From Mycobacterium shinjukuense (GTDB taxonomy: Bacteria; Actinomycetota; Actinomycetes; Mycobacteriales; Mycobacteriaceae), in NCBI RefSeq assembly GCF_010730055.1, contig NZ_AP022575.1:3844001-3908000 (forward strand): a stretch of 64,000 nt of DNA. The letters are read 5' to 3'. This document shows positions 63,211 to 64,000 of this stretch, in pieces (the stretch's first letter is position 1; every line of letters begins with the position of its first letter). The position numbers and the translations under genes were made by a program. The notes under the pieces were generated by a model that saw nothing but the letters and a program-made list of their open reading frames with translations, was not told the DNA's origin and searched no databases.

Positions 63211-63955
63211 ATGTCGTTGGTGGTGGCGGCCCCGGACGCGCTGGTGGCGACGGCAACGGAATTGGCGGGTATCGGTTCGGCGCTCAGCGCCGCGAATCTG
63301 GCGGCGGCGGCCCCGACCACGGGGGTGCTGGCCGCCGGGGCCGATGAGGTGTCGGCGGCGGTGGCGGCGCTTTTTCCGGGCACGCGCAGGCCTATCAGGC
63401 GTTGACCACCCAGGCGGCGGCGTTTCAGCCCGGTTTGTCCAGGCCATCAACGATGCCGGGGGTTTGTATGCGGCCGCCGAGGCGGCCAACGCCGCGCCCT
63501 TGGAGAGCGTGCAGCAATACGTGCTGGGTCTGGTCAACGCGCCCACCCAGACGCTGCTGGGCCGGCCGCTGATCGGAAATGGTGCTGACGGGACGGCGCC
63601 GGGACAGGCCGGCGGTGCCGGCGGGCTGCTGTACGGCAACGGCAACGGCGGGTCCGGTGGGGACGCCGGCACCGCGGTGACCGGGCTCGGCCTGCCTGGT
63701 GGCAACGGCGGTCACGCCGGGCTGTTCGGTGTCGGTGGGTTCGGCGGGGCCGGCGGGGCCAGCGCGCTTGGCGCTGCCGGGGGCAACGGTGGGGCTAGCG
63801 GTCAGGGCGGCTGGCTGTGGGGCAACGGTGGTGCCGGCGGGTCCGGCGGGTTCGGCGGGTCCGGCAGTCCCGCCGGGGACGGTGGGGCCGGCGGACTGGG
63901 TGGCACGGGAGGGTTCCTGTACGGCACCCCCGGCGCGAACGGCCCGGATGGTTGA
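63211..63955 (+). pseudogene. PE_PGRS protein gene, frameshifted
   Basis: The first frame encodes a typical PE domain from ATG 63211 (MSLVVAAPDALVATATELAG), preceded by GGGAGGG. It breaks after AAVAALFPG. The next frame reads GHAQAYQALTTQAAAF, and a third frame resumes with VQAINDAGGLYAAAEAANA, the LLGRPLIGNGADG linker and Gly-Gly-Ala/Asn PGRS repeats up to a stop at 63955. Two single-base losses, one in the T-run near 63373 and one near 63425, explain the shifts. PE_PGRS proteins are exported by ESX-5. The short PGRS part also suggests truncation, though the window ends soon after. Confidence 0.8.
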
Positions 63956-64000
63956 TCAGGGTGGCGCCGCTGCAGCCCGACACGATAATGGTTCGCCGAC

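Overview
This window is the replication-origin region of a slow-growing Mycobacterium. The evidence is the high GC, the mycobacterial gene order around rpmH-dnaA-dnaN, proteins typical of the genus (CpnT/EsxEF, MurJ fused to a pseudokinase, PknA/PknB, FhaA/FhaB, WhiB5, PE_PGRS, REP13E12), and a GyrA intein at the Tyr129 site. That intein is known from M. leprae, M. kansasii, M. gordonae, M. xenopi, M. malmoense and M. flavescens. A kansasii-like species is my guess, but the species cannot be fixed from the sequence alone. Most genes are collinear with M. tuberculosis Rv3903c-Rv3924c followed by Rv0001-Rv0029; orthologue names below come from memory of that genome.

Layout. (1) 1-2.1 kb: a 5'-truncated gene with a possible nuclease-like N-terminus, and a small membrane protein. 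(2) 2.2-6.2 kb: a type VII secretion toxin locus, esxF-esxE-cpnT. CpnT keeps its channel domain and proline-rich linker, but its C-terminal tip is not the TNT NAD glycohydrolase of M. tuberculosis. A putative cognate immunity gene follows after 4 nt. Behind it lies the frameshifted remnant of a different tip (papain-fold/glutamine-deamidase type) and a frameshifted Imm35 immunity gene. This looks like a fossil record of tip-immunity replacement at the cpnT locus and is the most interesting part of the window. (3) 6.2-10 kb: a Ca-binding-repeat protein, pcnA, a 57-bp tandem repeat and a dead transposase. (4) 10-21 kb: mutT4, Rv3909-like, murJ, sigM and its anti-sigma factor, trxB2-trxC behind a SigH-like promoter, and cwlM. 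(5) 21-27.6 kb (minus strand): a GNAT-like gene, parB-parA-rsmG with two perfect parS palindromes, jag, yidC, yidD, rnpA, rpmH. (6) 27.6-39 kb: the oriC region, dnaA, dnaN, recF, dciA, gyrB and gyrA with a 375-aa intein. (7) 39-54 kb: Rv0007-like, tRNA-Ile, tRNA-Ala, cwsA, ppiA, crgA, trpG and the minus-strand pknB-pknA-pbpA-rodA-pstP-fhaB string plus fhaA. (8) 54-64 kb: tRNA-Leu, a wax-ester/triacylglycerol synthase gene, a REP13E12 remnant, whiB5, the Rv0023-Rv0029 orthologue cluster with a 47-codon small ORF, and a frameshifted PE_PGRS gene at the edge.

How the genes work together. The core codes for initiation (DnaA, DnaN, DciA), origin segregation (ParA/ParB/parS), supercoiling (GyrAB), and control of polar growth and division. 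In that last group PknA/PknB/PstP, FhaA/FhaB, MurJ, CwlM, RodA, PbpA, CrgA and CwsA form a known signalling network for peptidoglycan synthesis. The flanks carry the accessory material: toxin cassettes, a transposase relic, short interspersed repeats, REP13E12 and PE_PGRS.
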